DNA of 37,553 nucleotides, taken from the NCBI GenBank assembly GCA_964577295.1, contig CAZNYN010000017.1, forward strand, positions 1 through 37,553, given 5' to 3'. The position numbers and the translations under genes are program-made. The DNA is from CAZNYN01 sp964577295. Lineage in GTDB: Bacteria > Synergistota > Synergistia > Synergistales > Synergistaceae. Under the pieces are notes generated by a model that was given only the letters and a program-made list of their open reading frames with translations, ran no database searches and was not told where the DNA came from. Positions within the stretch are counted from its first letter, which is position 1, and every line of letters starts with the position of its first letter. Below, piece by piece: positions 23,580 through 32,113 of the stretch.

Positions 23580-24022
23580 AAGTAATACTCAAACAGGACG
23601 TAAATAAGATAGGACGCAAGGGTGAGCTTCTCGAGGTCTCCGACGGATACGGACGCAACTACCTTATAGCAAGAGGTTTTGCAGAAGAGGCTACAGCCGG
23701 CAAGGTGCGTGAGCACCAGGAGCTTCAGAAGACACAGAAGGTAAAGGACGACAAGAGAGTAAAGGCCGCCGAAGAGACAAAGAAAAAACTCGGAGGCAAG
23801 GTTGTCGTGATAAAGGTAAACGCAGGTGAGGGCGGCAAACTTTTCGGAAGCGTGACTACAGCTCAGATCGCAGAAGCAGTGGCATCCGCCTACGGTACGG
23901 ATATCGACAAAAAAGACATAAAGATCGACGAAGCGGTAAAACAGGCTGGTTCATTCCCATTCAAGATAAAACTCTATCCCGGAATGGATGCCGAAATGAC
24001 GCTTAAAGTGGAGACAGAATAA
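23576..24022 (+). CDS. rplI: 50S ribosomal protein L9
   Basis: L9 (148 aa) spans the large subunit from the L1 stalk with a long connecting helix and helps maintain reading frame. The N-terminal domain KVILKQDVNKIGRKGELLEV and DGYGRNYLIARGFAEEAT is diagnostic. The central helix is lysine/glutamate rich, and the C-terminal domain has GKLFGSVTTAQIAEAV. GTG start at 23576 overlaps the preceding stop (GTGA), behind AAGGAGGAAG. Confidence 0.97.
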   Translation: MKVILKQDVNKIGRKGELLEVSDGYGRNYLIARGFAEEATAGKVREHQELQKTQKVKDDKRVKAAEETKKKLGGKVVVIKVNAGEGGKLFGSVTTAQIAEAVASAYGTDIDKKDIKIDEAVKQAGSFPFKIKLYPGMDAEMTLKVETE

Positions 24023-24024
24023 TA

Positions 24025-25377
24025 TTGACTCAGCCGATGGGAGCAGACAGAGTTCCTCCGTTTAACCTCGAAGCCGAACGTTCGGTGCTTGGCGCATGCA
24101 TGTTGGAGCGCGAGGCTCTTATGGCTGTTACGGAAGGGCTCTCTGCCGATGATTTTTATGACCCGAGGCACAGAAACGCTTTTGAAATAATATCGTCAAT
24201 GGCGGAGAGGGATATAGCTGTAGACTCTCTGACCTTCCGCGAGGAGCTTATCAAGCTCGGACTGGAAGAAAAGTTCGGAGGGCTCTCCTTTATCGCCGCT
24301 CTGCTTGACGCCGTCACCACAACGGCAAACGTGGAACACCACATATCCATAGTGCGGGATAAATCTGTCCACAGGGGGCTTATCACTGTCGGAAGCGATA
24401 TATCCCGCATGGGATTTTCGGAGGATGTGGAAGTTGCCGAGGCTCTTGAATCCGCAGAGCAGAAAGTGTTTGAAATAGCGCGCTCGGGACGCACCGCCAA
24501 TATCAGAGGGTCAAAAGAAGTCATAAAGTCGGCTCTTTCGGAGATAGAAAAGCGGCTTGCGGGCGGTCTGACCATGACTGGCGTACCAACAGGCTTCAGA
24601 GATTTCGACAAAATGTCGGGCGGACTTCAAGCCGGGGGGCTCTATATCCTTGCTGCACGTCCCTCAATGGGAAAGACTGCATGGGCTATAAACGTGGCGC
24701 AGTATGCCGCTGTTCAGGAGAACATCCCCGTTTTGATTTTCAGCCTCGAAATGTCGGCGGAGCAGATAGCCCAGAGAATGCTCTCTTCGGAGGCAAAAGT
24801 CAATCTCAGGCAGATATTCGAATCGAGAAACCTGCAGAACGAGCAGTGGAACCAGCTCTCCAAGGCGGCGGGGAAGCTCTCCGTATGCCCTCTGTACATC
24901 GACGACAGCTCCACCCTCAACACTCTTGACCTCAGAGGAAGGTGCAGACGCTTCTTTGCGAAGCAGAAGTCGGAAAAGGGGCTCATCGTCCTAGACTATC
25001 TCCAGCTTATGAACGTGGCGCGAAAAATAGAGAACAGACAGCAGGAAGTCTCCGAAATATCCCGTGCTCTAAAAGGAGTGGCAAGGGAGTTCAAAGTTCC
25101 CGTGATAGCCCTGTCCCAGCTTTCGCGAGACGTAGAAAAACGCGGCGGAAGCAAAAAACCGCAGCTCTCCGACCTCAGAGACAGCGGAGCGATAGAGCAG
25201 GACGCAGACATGGTAATATTCCTTTATCGAGAGGCCTACTATGCGCAGGAAGAAACTCAGGACTCATCCGCGGAAGTCATAGTGGCAAAGAACAGAAACG
25301 GCCCTACGGGGAAGGTAAATTTAGTCTTCTTCAAAGAATACGCAAGATTTGAAAACGGCATAGGCATCAACTTATAA
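24025..25377 (+). CDS. dnaB: Replicative DNA helicase DnaB
   Basis: The hexameric 5'-3' helicase of the replication fork (450 aa). The N-terminal primase-binding domain begins with PPFNLEAERSVLGACML. After a linker comes the RecA-like motor: Walker A in ARPSMGKTAWAINVAQ (~210), LIFSLEMSAEQIAQRML, Walker B in LIVLDYLQLM (~319), then VIALSQLSRDVEKR and a DLRDSGAIEQDADMV segment. No intein is present. Start TTG 24025 is 2 bases after the rplI stop; rplI-dnaB adjacency is common in Firmicutes (dnaC of Bacillus). Confidence 0.97.
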   Translation: MTQPMGADRVPPFNLEAERSVLGACMLEREALMAVTEGLSADDFYDPRHRNAFEIISSMAERDIAVDSLTFREELIKLGLEEKFGGLSFIAALLDAVTTTANVEHHISIVRDKSVHRGLITVGSDISRMGFSEDVEVAEALESAEQKVFEIARSGRTANIRGSKEVIKSALSEIEKRLAGGLTMTGVPTGFRDFDKMSGGLQAGGLYILAARPSMGKTAWAINVAQYAAVQENIPVLIFSLEMSAEQIAQRMLSSEAKVNLRQIFESRNLQNEQWNQLSKAAGKLSVCPLYIDDSSTLNTLDLRGRCRRFFAKQKSEKGLIVLDYLQLMNVARKIENRQQEVSEISRALKGVAREFKVPVIALSQLSRDVEKRGGSKKPQLSDLRDSGAIEQDADMVIFLYREAYYAQEETQDSSAEVIVAKNRNGPTGKVNLVFFKEYARFENGIGINL

Positions 25378-25433
25378 AAATTGCACAACTGAATCTTTAC
25401 GAATAGTCCGCTGCGGATTTAGGAGGTTTCTCC

Positions 25434-27287
25434 ATGAAAGCCAATTCTGTTAAGAAAACAGCCGGCAACGTATCAAATGCCAAAGGCGCGTCTCTCTTCC
25501 GAGGCTTTGCCTCCGGGGGCGGAAGTTTACAGGCCGTTCCCGAAATGCTCTTTTACTATTTAATCTTTGTCTCTCTGACACTGCCTAATATAATATTCTC
25601 AGGGACCGGCTGGTTTGATACACTCCACATAATGAAGTGGACATTTGCAATGGTCCCTATTGCTGTTATGGCACTTGTTGGAGGAACAAGGCTCGCACTG
25701 TACGGAGAAGAGAGAACGGGATTTAAGATAGATCTCTTCGGCTGGGCCTGGTTTATCATGCTCGGCTACATATCCCTCCAGCCACTTTGGGTTCCCATAC
25801 TCTCATGGTCCACATATATGAAGGAGTGGCTCTTCTTTGCCACTCTCGCTGGAGCGTACGTATTCTCCTATAATCAGTTCAAAGACAGCGGCTATCATAA
25901 ACTTGTACTATGGTTTGCAAACATCAACGCGGCCTTAAACGTCATATTCGCAGAACTTCTGATAAGAAACCTCAACGGCCCGTTCCCATTTATAATGAAT
26001 GTTCCCGGAAACTATATAGGCAACACGGGACAGCAGAATATGTTCGCCATGTGGATCTCCATGGCGATAATGAACGGCATATATCTCCATGTCGCTTTCG
26101 GGTCTGAGGAGGGCAAAGGGCACCAGTCAAAATGGATGCAGTGGGGAAACCTTCTTATCCTTGCCGTTAATGCGTGGGGGCTTTGGAACTCGACTTCGCG
26201 AAGCGGCATTCTGGCTCTTGCCGCGGGATCTGCGGTACTTTTTATTATCGTCCTGCGATCGGGCAGCAAGCCGAAACTCAAGAGAATGTTCCAGATGTTT
26301 GCGGTCATAGCTTTTATGCTTGCCATGACATTGGGGCTGGGGCACGTCCTTCACACGGGACGTTCCGATGCTCTGGTCAGCAAAACGGAGGATATATTCA
26401 AAAATGCCGCTACTGTCGGCAACCGCGTGGAAATCTGGCGTTCTACATTCGGAGTAATCTCAACGGCGCCGATAAAGGGTGTCGGAATAGGACAGTACAA
26501 GTGGCACTACCTTGACGGACAGAGAATAGCTTTTGAGAAACACCCCGAGATGGACTGGCAGTTTACCTACTGGGCACACAGCGAATATTTGCAGTGGTAC
26601 GCAGAGTTCGGACTCTTCGGCGGGCTCTTGCTCGCGGCTTTGGGAATATGGTGGCTTTGGAGCTTTATCTGCGCCATGGTGAACAAAAAAGTCCTCTCCG
26701 CGGAAGCCTCCTGGGCATGCTCACTTCTCGCCCTTGTCTGGTTTGTGGCTCTCTTCAGCAGACCGTTTCACAGAATAGAAAATGCGCTCTGGGTCGCTTT
26801 CGCATTTGCCATAATAAACAGAGAACTGCTTCCCGTGAGCTTCAAGTGGTCGGAAATTCGCCACTCATCCATATACCGCGCTCTCGGAGTATTTATGGCC
26901 GTTGTATCAGTGGCGGGCCTTATCTTCCTCTATGGCGGACTGCGCGGAGACCAGTATCTCAGAAGCTCTGTCCGGACAAACAATGCGGGACTTCAGGCTT
27001 ACAAAATATCTCAGGCTATGAAAATGCCCATGGCGCGCGACGAGGCGGAAGAACAGTATGCCTATCACCTCCTTGCCGTAGCCAATGCGACACACAAGCC
27101 GGAAGACTATTCAAAGGCCATTAACCAACTCTATCGCTCATTTACGATAAGACCTCAGGCGAAACAGCTCATGGAGCTCGTGAGGTTTGCTCAGCAGACA
27201 GGAAATCAGGAACTTCTGCGCAGGCTGGTTCCTTACCTCAAGCCAGGAGCGTTCAGAGTTGTTCCGGGAGCGGCTCAGTCTCAGTAG
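25434..27287 (+). CDS. O-antigen ligase / PglL-like membrane glycosyltransferase
   Basis: A 617-aa polytopic membrane protein with about ten to twelve helices and a soluble helical C-terminus of roughly 100 residues (somewhat TPR-like, ending in PGAAQSQ). Signatures of the WaaL/Wzy/PglL superfamily are visible: STSRSGILALAAG in a helix, then GVGIGQYKWHY and AHSEYLQWYAEFGLFGGLL in the large periplasmic loop, where the His is the likely catalytic residue. Family members move a lipid-linked glycan to lipid A core or to a protein such as pilin. The stop is only 4 bases before the first pseudopilin gene, so a T2SS-linked protein target is possible, but a lipopolysaccharide or polymerase role is equally open. 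Start ATG lies behind TAGGAGG. Confidence 0.8.
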   Translation: MKANSVKKTAGNVSNAKGASLFRGFASGGGSLQAVPEMLFYYLIFVSLTLPNIIFSGTGWFDTLHIMKWTFAMVPIAVMALVGGTRLALYGEERTGFKIDLFGWAWFIMLGYISLQPLWVPILSWSTYMKEWLFFATLAGAYVFSYNQFKDSGYHKLVLWFANINAALNVIFAELLIRNLNGPFPFIMNVPGNYIGNTGQQNMFAMWISMAIMNGIYLHVAFGSEEGKGHQSKWMQWGNLLILAVNAWGLWNSTSRSGILALAAGSAVLFIIVLRSGSKPKLKRMFQMFAVIAFMLAMTLGLGHVLHTGRSDALVSKTEDIFKNAATVGNRVEIWRSTFGVISTAPIKGVGIGQYKWHYLDGQRIAFEKHPEMDWQFTYWAHSEYLQWYAEFGLFGGLLLAALGIWWLWSFICAMVNKKVLSAEASWACSLLALVWFVALFSRPFHRIENALWVAFAFAIINRELLPVSFKWSEIRHSSIYRALGVFMAVVSVAGLIFLYGGLRGDQYLRSSVRTNNAGLQAYKISQAMKMPMARDEAEEQYAYHLLAVANATHKPEDYSKAINQLYRSFTIRPQAKQLMELVRFAQQTGNQELLRRLVPYLKPGAFRVVPGAAQSQ

Positions 27288-27291
27288 CGTA

Positions 27292-27957
27292 ATGCGAAAA
27301 GCTTCAAAAGCTTTCACTCTAATAGAAATAATGCTGGCAGTCGCAATTGCGGGAATAATCGCAGCGACTGCCTTGGCACCTTTGGTTTTTACCGTAAAAT
27401 CCCTTGAAGACGCGCAGAAGCGCTGGAAACTAAGCACACGTGAGCGCGCTTCCGTTGACAGAATTTTTAATGACGTTCTGTCTTATGTTGAAAATCCCAC
27501 ATTCACATCATTCAAAATAATTCATAAAGATGGGCTGTCGGTGAAAAAAGACGACAGACTTCTTGTTTGGACATCTTCCACTGCCCGCGAAGGAAATCCC
27601 GTAAGCCTCGTGGTTTATAAAATTGTTCCTCCTCCTATGCTGAGCGGCGGAAAAGAACAGTCGGGACTCTTCCGCTGGGTGCTTAAAGACCTTAAAAGCA
27701 CGATGAATCCTGCCGAAAAATCGGGAGACAAAGCCGAAACAATAAAAAGTCCCATCGAAATAGACACCGATACATTAAAAAAAGAAGACGGGCGGATGCT
27801 CGATCCCGATGTTACGGGGCTGAGCTTTTCCGTGTGGAACGGAGAAGAGTGGGCGAACGAATACAGCGGCGCCCTTCACTCAGCTCTGCAAATAGAGATA
27901 GAGACGAAGGAGGGAGTCCATGTCTACAAAGAGTGGCTGCCGGCGCTCACGAAGTGA
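27292..27957 (+). CDS. gspJ: T2SS minor pseudopilin, GspJ-like
   Basis: A type IV prepilin-like protein (221 aa): leader MRKASKA, then FTLIEIMLAVAIAGIIAATA with the conserved Glu5. The -1 residue is Ala rather than the usual Gly. A large soluble domain follows. The helix end (TRERASVDRIFNDV) and size fit GspJ, and gspK comes next as in known T2SS operons. Start ATG 27292 is 4 bases after the preceding stop with no good ribosome site (GGGAG is 14 bases off), pointing to translational coupling. It could also be a GspH or generic minor pilin; J is preferred for size and neighbour. Confidence 0.75.
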   Translation: MRKASKAFTLIEIMLAVAIAGIIAATALAPLVFTVKSLEDAQKRWKLSTRERASVDRIFNDVLSYVENPTFTSFKIIHKDGLSVKKDDRLLVWTSSTAREGNPVSLVVYKIVPPPMLSGGKEQSGLFRWVLKDLKSTMNPAEKSGDKAETIKSPIEIDTDTLKKEDGRMLDPDVTGLSFSVWNGEEWANEYSGALHSALQIEIETKEGVHVYKEWLPALTK

Positions 27958-28855
27958 GAACGGCTTTATCCTCGTCTCCGTAATACTCTCCGTCACGCTC
28001 CTGCTGAGTGCGGCTACCGCCTTTGCGTGGTTTGCGCGTATTCAGGTAAAGATGGTAGAGACGCGCATCTTCATAGTACAGGCCAGAAGCGCGGCGGAAA
28101 TAGTCTGCTCCCTTGCCGCAAAAAAAATTGCCGCGGACAAAAACGGGTACGACAGTACCACGGAAATGCTCTATTCAAGCATATCTCAGATGAAAACAGA
28201 GCTGGGAGACTTCACTGTTACTTATAAAATAGAGCCTTTGGATGATAAAATTCCCGTGAGGGGGCTCTTTCTGCCCGACGGTGTAACGATGAGAAGCGAA
28301 TACGAGACGGCCTGGACGAGAATCTGGGACTACCTCAAAAAAAGCGAGCTTGCCGCCATAGTTACAGACTTTATGGACAGCGACGAAAAACAGAAATTGG
28401 GCGGAAGCGAAAGAGAGTACAGCATCAACAGAATAGTCTCCGACCTCTCCGAGCTGAAGCTCATTCCAGAGATTGACGACGGTGTGCTTTGGGGAACGGA
28501 AAAGATACCGGGCGGACTGGGACGCTATCTCGGCATCTACGGCAAAGAAAAAATAAACGTAAATGTTGCAAGACCGGAAGTTATTGCTATACTTGACACA
28601 AGAATAGATTTATCGCAGGCACAGAGCATTGTCGCCGCAAGGATAATCTCTCCGATAAAGAGCTTGGATGATTTAAAGAAACTTCCTGCGTTTCCCGACG
28701 CCGTTGTAACTAAGCTGGCAAATGTACTTGGATTCGAGAGCACATACTTTCGTGTTGTGATGAAAGTAAAGAACAAGGCGGGGAAAGAGCGTAACTACAG
28801 AATAATATTGGAGAGAGCGGGATCATCATGCAAAATATCACGCTGGGAGGAATAG
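27920..28855 (+). CDS. gspK: T2SS minor pseudopilin, GspK
   Basis: The tip pseudopilin (311 aa). Prepilin site ENG then FILVSVILSVTLLLSA: residue 5 is Ser, not Glu, which is a known trait of GspK. The large globular part includes YSINRIVSDLSELKLIPEID and a helix-hairpin-helix-like stretch (DDLKKLPAFPDAVVTKLANV), both typical of GspK. ATG lies behind GGAGGGAG and overlaps gspJ by 38 bases. With I and J, GspK forms the complex that caps the pseudopilus. Confidence 0.88.
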   Translation: MSTKSGCRRSRSENGFILVSVILSVTLLLSAATAFAWFARIQVKMVETRIFIVQARSAAEIVCSLAAKKIAADKNGYDSTTEMLYSSISQMKTELGDFTVTYKIEPLDDKIPVRGLFLPDGVTMRSEYETAWTRIWDYLKKSELAAIVTDFMDSDEKQKLGGSEREYSINRIVSDLSELKLIPEIDDGVLWGTEKIPGGLGRYLGIYGKEKINVNVARPEVIAILDTRIDLSQAQSIVAARIISPIKSLDDLKKLPAFPDAVVTKLANVLGFESTYFRVVMKVKNKAGKERNYRIILERAGSSCKISRWEE

Positions 28856-28861
28856 AGCCCA

Positions 28862-30082
28862 ATGGACATTAAAGGCGGAGCAGATTTTTTTAAAAATAAA
28901 ATAAGCTCAACCTCTGTCTTTAAGAAGGACGGAGTTACATCTGTAAAAAAGGTTCGCTTTGTCACACTTTCAGCTCTTGAGAAAATAAAAAAAGAAGAGC
29001 CGATCTTCGGCGAGCCGCGCATTCTGCTTGTGCCCTTTAAGACACTTGTGCTCTCTCCGTTCTCCTTTCCTTTCGGGCGCAAAGGAAAAGTTCGCGATGC
29101 TCTGAGACTCACCTTTCGTCCCATTCTCGGAGAAAGAGAGTCTATGCTGTCGGTTGTGCCTCATATAGCGGAACAGACATCAAACCTCACACGAGGAAGC
29201 GTCTGGTTTGCGGCAAAATCCGAAATAGAAGAGACGGAAGCTTTGGCTGGAAAAGATTTTATATTCTGGCCCGCTCCTCTTGCATTCATTCCCGAAAGAG
29301 ACGGCTGCTCCCTTGTAATATATTGTGACGATGCCGGATATTCCGCCATGCTTTTTGAAAACAGAGAGCCGATTTTCTACAGATGGATGCCATTTTCCGA
29401 CGGAGACGGTGATTCTCTTGCCGAATGGATGAGGAGCTATGCGGAATCAGTGGGGAAACCGGTATCGGAGACGGAAATCTTCCGTGACACAGAAGAATTA
29501 TCCGAAGCTCTTTGCAGAAAACAGAGCCTTTCCTCAAATCTGAAAAGTTTTGAAAACTTCGACCTCTCAAACCGTGGGGTCGATATCGCACGTGAGATAG
29601 AATCCTTTACAGCCGCGGCTTTTTCGGCAATAAAGATTTTTACGGTATTAGGAGCAGTCTTTGCTCTGCTTTCTCTTGCTCTCATGGTGCAGACTTCGTT
29701 GAACGAAGACACCTTCGGCAATGCTCCGTCGGCAATATACAAAGCCTCATTCGGAGAAGAGAGCAGAAGCCCTATATCCTCCTCGTCAAAAAAACTGAGG
29801 CTTATCACCGGCGAGGGAGTCCAGATGACACTCGAGCAGACTCTGAGCAACTTCTCCGCCGCATGGAAAAACTGTCCCGAGGCATCAAACATAACCATGG
29901 ACAGCGTCAGATACGGTACGGAGCGCACCGAAATTCAGGGGCTTGCGGACGGTATGACATCGATACAGGCCTTGAGCGGCGCTCTTGAGAAAAACGGATT
30001 CACATCTAAAGTCGGAGATGTTCAGCAGGTTCCCGGTTCGGGAATGCGCTTCTCTCTGACACTGACGGGGGCGGGAAAATGA
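28862..30082 (+). CDS. gspL: T2SS inner-membrane platform protein, GspL-like
   Basis: A bitopic protein of 406 aa. The cytoplasmic part (about 1-250) has the actin-like fold character of GspL/PilM and would hold the GspE ATPase at the membrane. One transmembrane helix lies at about 253-280 (IKIFTVLGAVFALLSLALMV). The periplasmic end (QTLSNFSAAWKNCPEASNIT, then a ferredoxin-like beta-alpha segment) is as in GspL. Sequence is divergent; the call rests on topology, length and position between gspK and a gspM-like gene. Start ATG 28862 is behind GGGAGGAA. Confidence 0.75.
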   Translation: MDIKGGADFFKNKISSTSVFKKDGVTSVKKVRFVTLSALEKIKKEEPIFGEPRILLVPFKTLVLSPFSFPFGRKGKVRDALRLTFRPILGERESMLSVVPHIAEQTSNLTRGSVWFAAKSEIEETEALAGKDFIFWPAPLAFIPERDGCSLVIYCDDAGYSAMLFENREPIFYRWMPFSDGDGDSLAEWMRSYAESVGKPVSETEIFRDTEELSEALCRKQSLSSNLKSFENFDLSNRGVDIAREIESFTAAAFSAIKIFTVLGAVFALLSLALMVQTSLNEDTFGNAPSAIYKASFGEESRSPISSSSKKLRLITGEGVQMTLEQTLSNFSAAWKNCPEASNITMDSVRYGTERTEIQGLADGMTSIQALSGALEKNGFTSKVGDVQQVPGSGMRFSLTLTGAGK

Positions 30083-30546
30083 TTTCATTTAAAGACATCC
30101 GCGATCTGCCCGATGCGAAAAAACTTCTGAAGCTTGCCGCTGTTGCGGCCTCTCTTTGGCTTATCGGCTTCATACTTATGTCGGGTGCCCTGCTCTCTCT
30201 CTCATCTTCACGTCTGCGCCTTGAGGAGAGCGACAGAATAATCAACGCGGCAAACACGATAAAGTCATACCCCAACAGCGGAACGGATTCAAAGAGTGAA
30301 CCCATAGCCGCGATCTCCGCTCTGACAGACTCTCTGGGGCTGAAGGACAGAGTGGGGCAGATGTCCTCATCCGCATCGGGGCTGGTTGTGCAGATTAATA
30401 GAATATACCCCGAAGAGCTGACAAAACTTGTCGAAGGACTTTCAAAAAACGGCCTTGAAATAAAGACTGCGGAAATAAGAGCAATGAGATCCGAAAAGGA
30501 AGGGCGCCTTATAAACATAACTCTGGCGATTGTCGGTGAACGCTGA
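30079..30546 (+). CDS. gspM: T2SS inner-membrane protein, GspM-like
   Basis: A 155-aa bitopic protein: short cytoplasmic tail, one helix (about 18-40, AAVAASLWLIGFILMSGALL), a short coiled coil and a periplasmic ferredoxin-like domain (GLVVQINRIYPEELTKLVEG, LEIKTAEIRA). This is the GspM/PilO layout; GspM pairs with GspL. Its ATG overlaps the gspL stop (ATGA) and its TGA overlaps the next ATG by one base, so the genes are tightly coupled. Confidence 0.72.
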   Translation: MISFKDIRDLPDAKKLLKLAAVAASLWLIGFILMSGALLSLSSSRLRLEESDRIINAANTIKSYPNSGTDSKSEPIAAISALTDSLGLKDRVGQMSSSASGLVVQINRIYPEELTKLVEGLSKNGLEIKTAEIRAMRSEKEGRLINITLAIVGER

Positions 30547-31142
30547 TGAAATCGATAAAAACCCTAAAGACACTCCTAATAGGCCTGGCAGGATTTGTCC
30601 TTGGCGCAATACTCTTCATGCCATGGAATGCCGTCAACGATTACATCATGGCCAAAGGGCTTGAACGTGCGGCAGAAAACGGAATATACGCATCAGTCCG
30701 TTCATGCGAGACAGACGGACTTTTCGATAAACAATTTATATACAGAGGCATAACTGCCGACTTCCCCGTTTTCAGATTTGTAACGTCCGATATCACCGTA
30801 GATCCGTACATACTGAAAACTTTGGCAAGTTCACCATCCGCAACTGTGGAGATAGGGCGCGGATACATTCTGCCCGTAACAAGACAGAAGCTCGAATGGA
30901 CATCGGGAACGGCAAAAATATCCGTATCGGGAACCACAATAAGCGCGACAGAGATAAATTTCACAGGCAAATTCTCTGTGGCAGGCTTTATGGACTTCTC
31001 CACGGATACCGGCAAAATCAGCCGCGCGAAAATGACGCTTAAAGTTCCCGCAGAGCTGGACAGAGCGCTCCAAATGGTACAGGCGGGCGGGCTTCTGCCG
31101 CTTAGCCAGACAGGCCCCGGAGAATGGAAGGTGGAAAGATAA
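30546..31142 (+). CDS. gspN: T2SS protein, GspN-like
   Basis: A 198-aa protein with an N-terminal membrane anchor (LLIGLAGFVLGAILFMPWNAV; the MPWN end of the helix is a GspN-like hallmark) and a beta-rich periplasmic part resembling the lipid-transfer-like fold of GspN. GspN is present in only some T2SS and is not always essential. It sits after gspM, its classical place, and is joined by one-base overlaps to the genes on each side. Shorter than many GspN proteins (about 250 aa). Confidence 0.68.
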   Translation: MKSIKTLKTLLIGLAGFVLGAILFMPWNAVNDYIMAKGLERAAENGIYASVRSCETDGLFDKQFIYRGITADFPVFRFVTSDITVDPYILKTLASSPSATVEIGRGYILPVTRQKLEWTSGTAKISVSGTTISATEINFTGKFSVAGFMDFSTDTGKISRAKMTLKVPAELDRALQMVQAGGLLPLSQTGPGEWKVER

Positions 31143-32113
31143 TGAATATCAAAACCCACAATCTCTCCCGTCTGAAAGAGCTTGTATCGGCATTGGGAAA
31201 CAAAATAAAAGATACCTCGGCGATTGAAGCAAAAAAAGATGTCGGAGAAAATACTTCCGACAAAAACGACAGAATGAGCCTCTCGCTCATAAGGCTGACG
31301 GCTTTCCTCGCAGGGCTGCTTATCGCCCTTTGCATCTGCCGTATGGGAGAGAGCTTAATAATGTCCCGTGCTCTCGACGCAAGGATGATGCTGGCGGAAA
31401 AAATTTCGACACGCACCCCGTCATTTGCGAACTCCAATCTGAATGCGGGAATATCATCTCTTGCGGAACAGAACCCATTTAGAGCCGATGTACCGGCAAA
31501 TAGTGAAGATGTCAAGCAAAACAGCTATCCCATATCCTCTCTCATGCTGGTAGGCACATTGCCGAAAGTCGGAGCCTGGATAAGGGATGATGCCGGCACA
31601 AGCCTGATTCTCAAGGGGCAGGAGATAAATGGCTATAGGCTTGAAGACATATCCTACGGAAAAATCCTCCTATCTCACAGAGGGGAGTCTTATCCTCTCT
31701 ACCTCATACTTTCGGGCGGCAACACAGTGGCTCCGCCGCCTCCTCCTGCGGCTGCGGGCAAAAAGACAGGCCTTGACACGTCCGCCATAGTAGCGGCAGG
31801 AGACGGCAAAGAAGGTTCAGTCCCCAGGGAGCTTGTGGACAAACTCCTAATGAACCCCTATGACGAAATAGGAAAGATGAGAATGATTCCTAACGAGGGC
31901 GGAGGAATGCGCCTTGAGAGAATAGCCCCCGACAGCGTTCTCGGAGTTGTAGGAGTTGCACAGGGAGACGTAATAAAGGCTCTGAACGGAGTCAACATAA
32001 CGAACATGGGTGACATCGCCAATGCCGTAAACTCCCTCATGGCAGGCACAAGATTTGACGTCACCGTTGACAGAGGAGGAAAACCTCTGGATCTCAAATA
32101 TCAGGTGAAATAA
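31142..32113 (+). CDS. gspC: T2SS inner-membrane protein GspC with PDZ domain
   Basis: A bitopic protein of 323 aa linking the inner-membrane platform to the secretin. A basic, charged cytoplasmic tail precedes a helix at about 48-68 (LIRLTAFLAGLLIALCICRM). The periplasmic HR domain (about 105-195) has SYPISSLMLVGTLPKVGAWI. A proline linker (APPPPPAAAG) leads to a C-terminal PDZ domain (about 235-323) with LERIAPDSVLGVVGVAQGDV and IKALNGVNIT. ATG at 31142 overlaps the gspN stop by one base, behind AAGGTGGAAAG; an upstream in-frame ATG (31124) precedes that site and is rejected. The cytoplasmic tail is longer than in well-known GspC proteins. Confidence 0.87.
   Translation: MNIKTHNLSRLKELVSALGNKIKDTSAIEAKKDVGENTSDKNDRMSLSLIRLTAFLAGLLIALCICRMGESLIMSRALDARMMLAEKISTRTPSFANSNLNAGISSLAEQNPFRADVPANSEDVKQNSYPISSLMLVGTLPKVGAWIRDDAGTSLILKGQEINGYRLEDISYGKILLSHRGESYPLYLILSGGNTVAPPPPPAAAGKKTGLDTSAIVAAGDGKEGSVPRELVDKLLMNPYDEIGKMRMIPNEGGGMRLERIAPDSVLGVVGVAQGDVIKALNGVNITNMGDIANAVNSLMAGTRFDVTVDRGGKPLDLKYQVK

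Noticed and set aside
25378..25433. Promoter before the O-antigen-ligase-like gene (TTGCAC near 25381)
   Set aside because: The hexamer 17 bases on is TAGTCC, a poor -10 box. A promoter here is likely on biological grounds but not supported by sequence.
27920..28000. Missing Glu5 in the GspK prepilin helix as a defect
   Set aside because: GspK proteins generally lack Glu5 because they cap the pseudopilus; this is expected.
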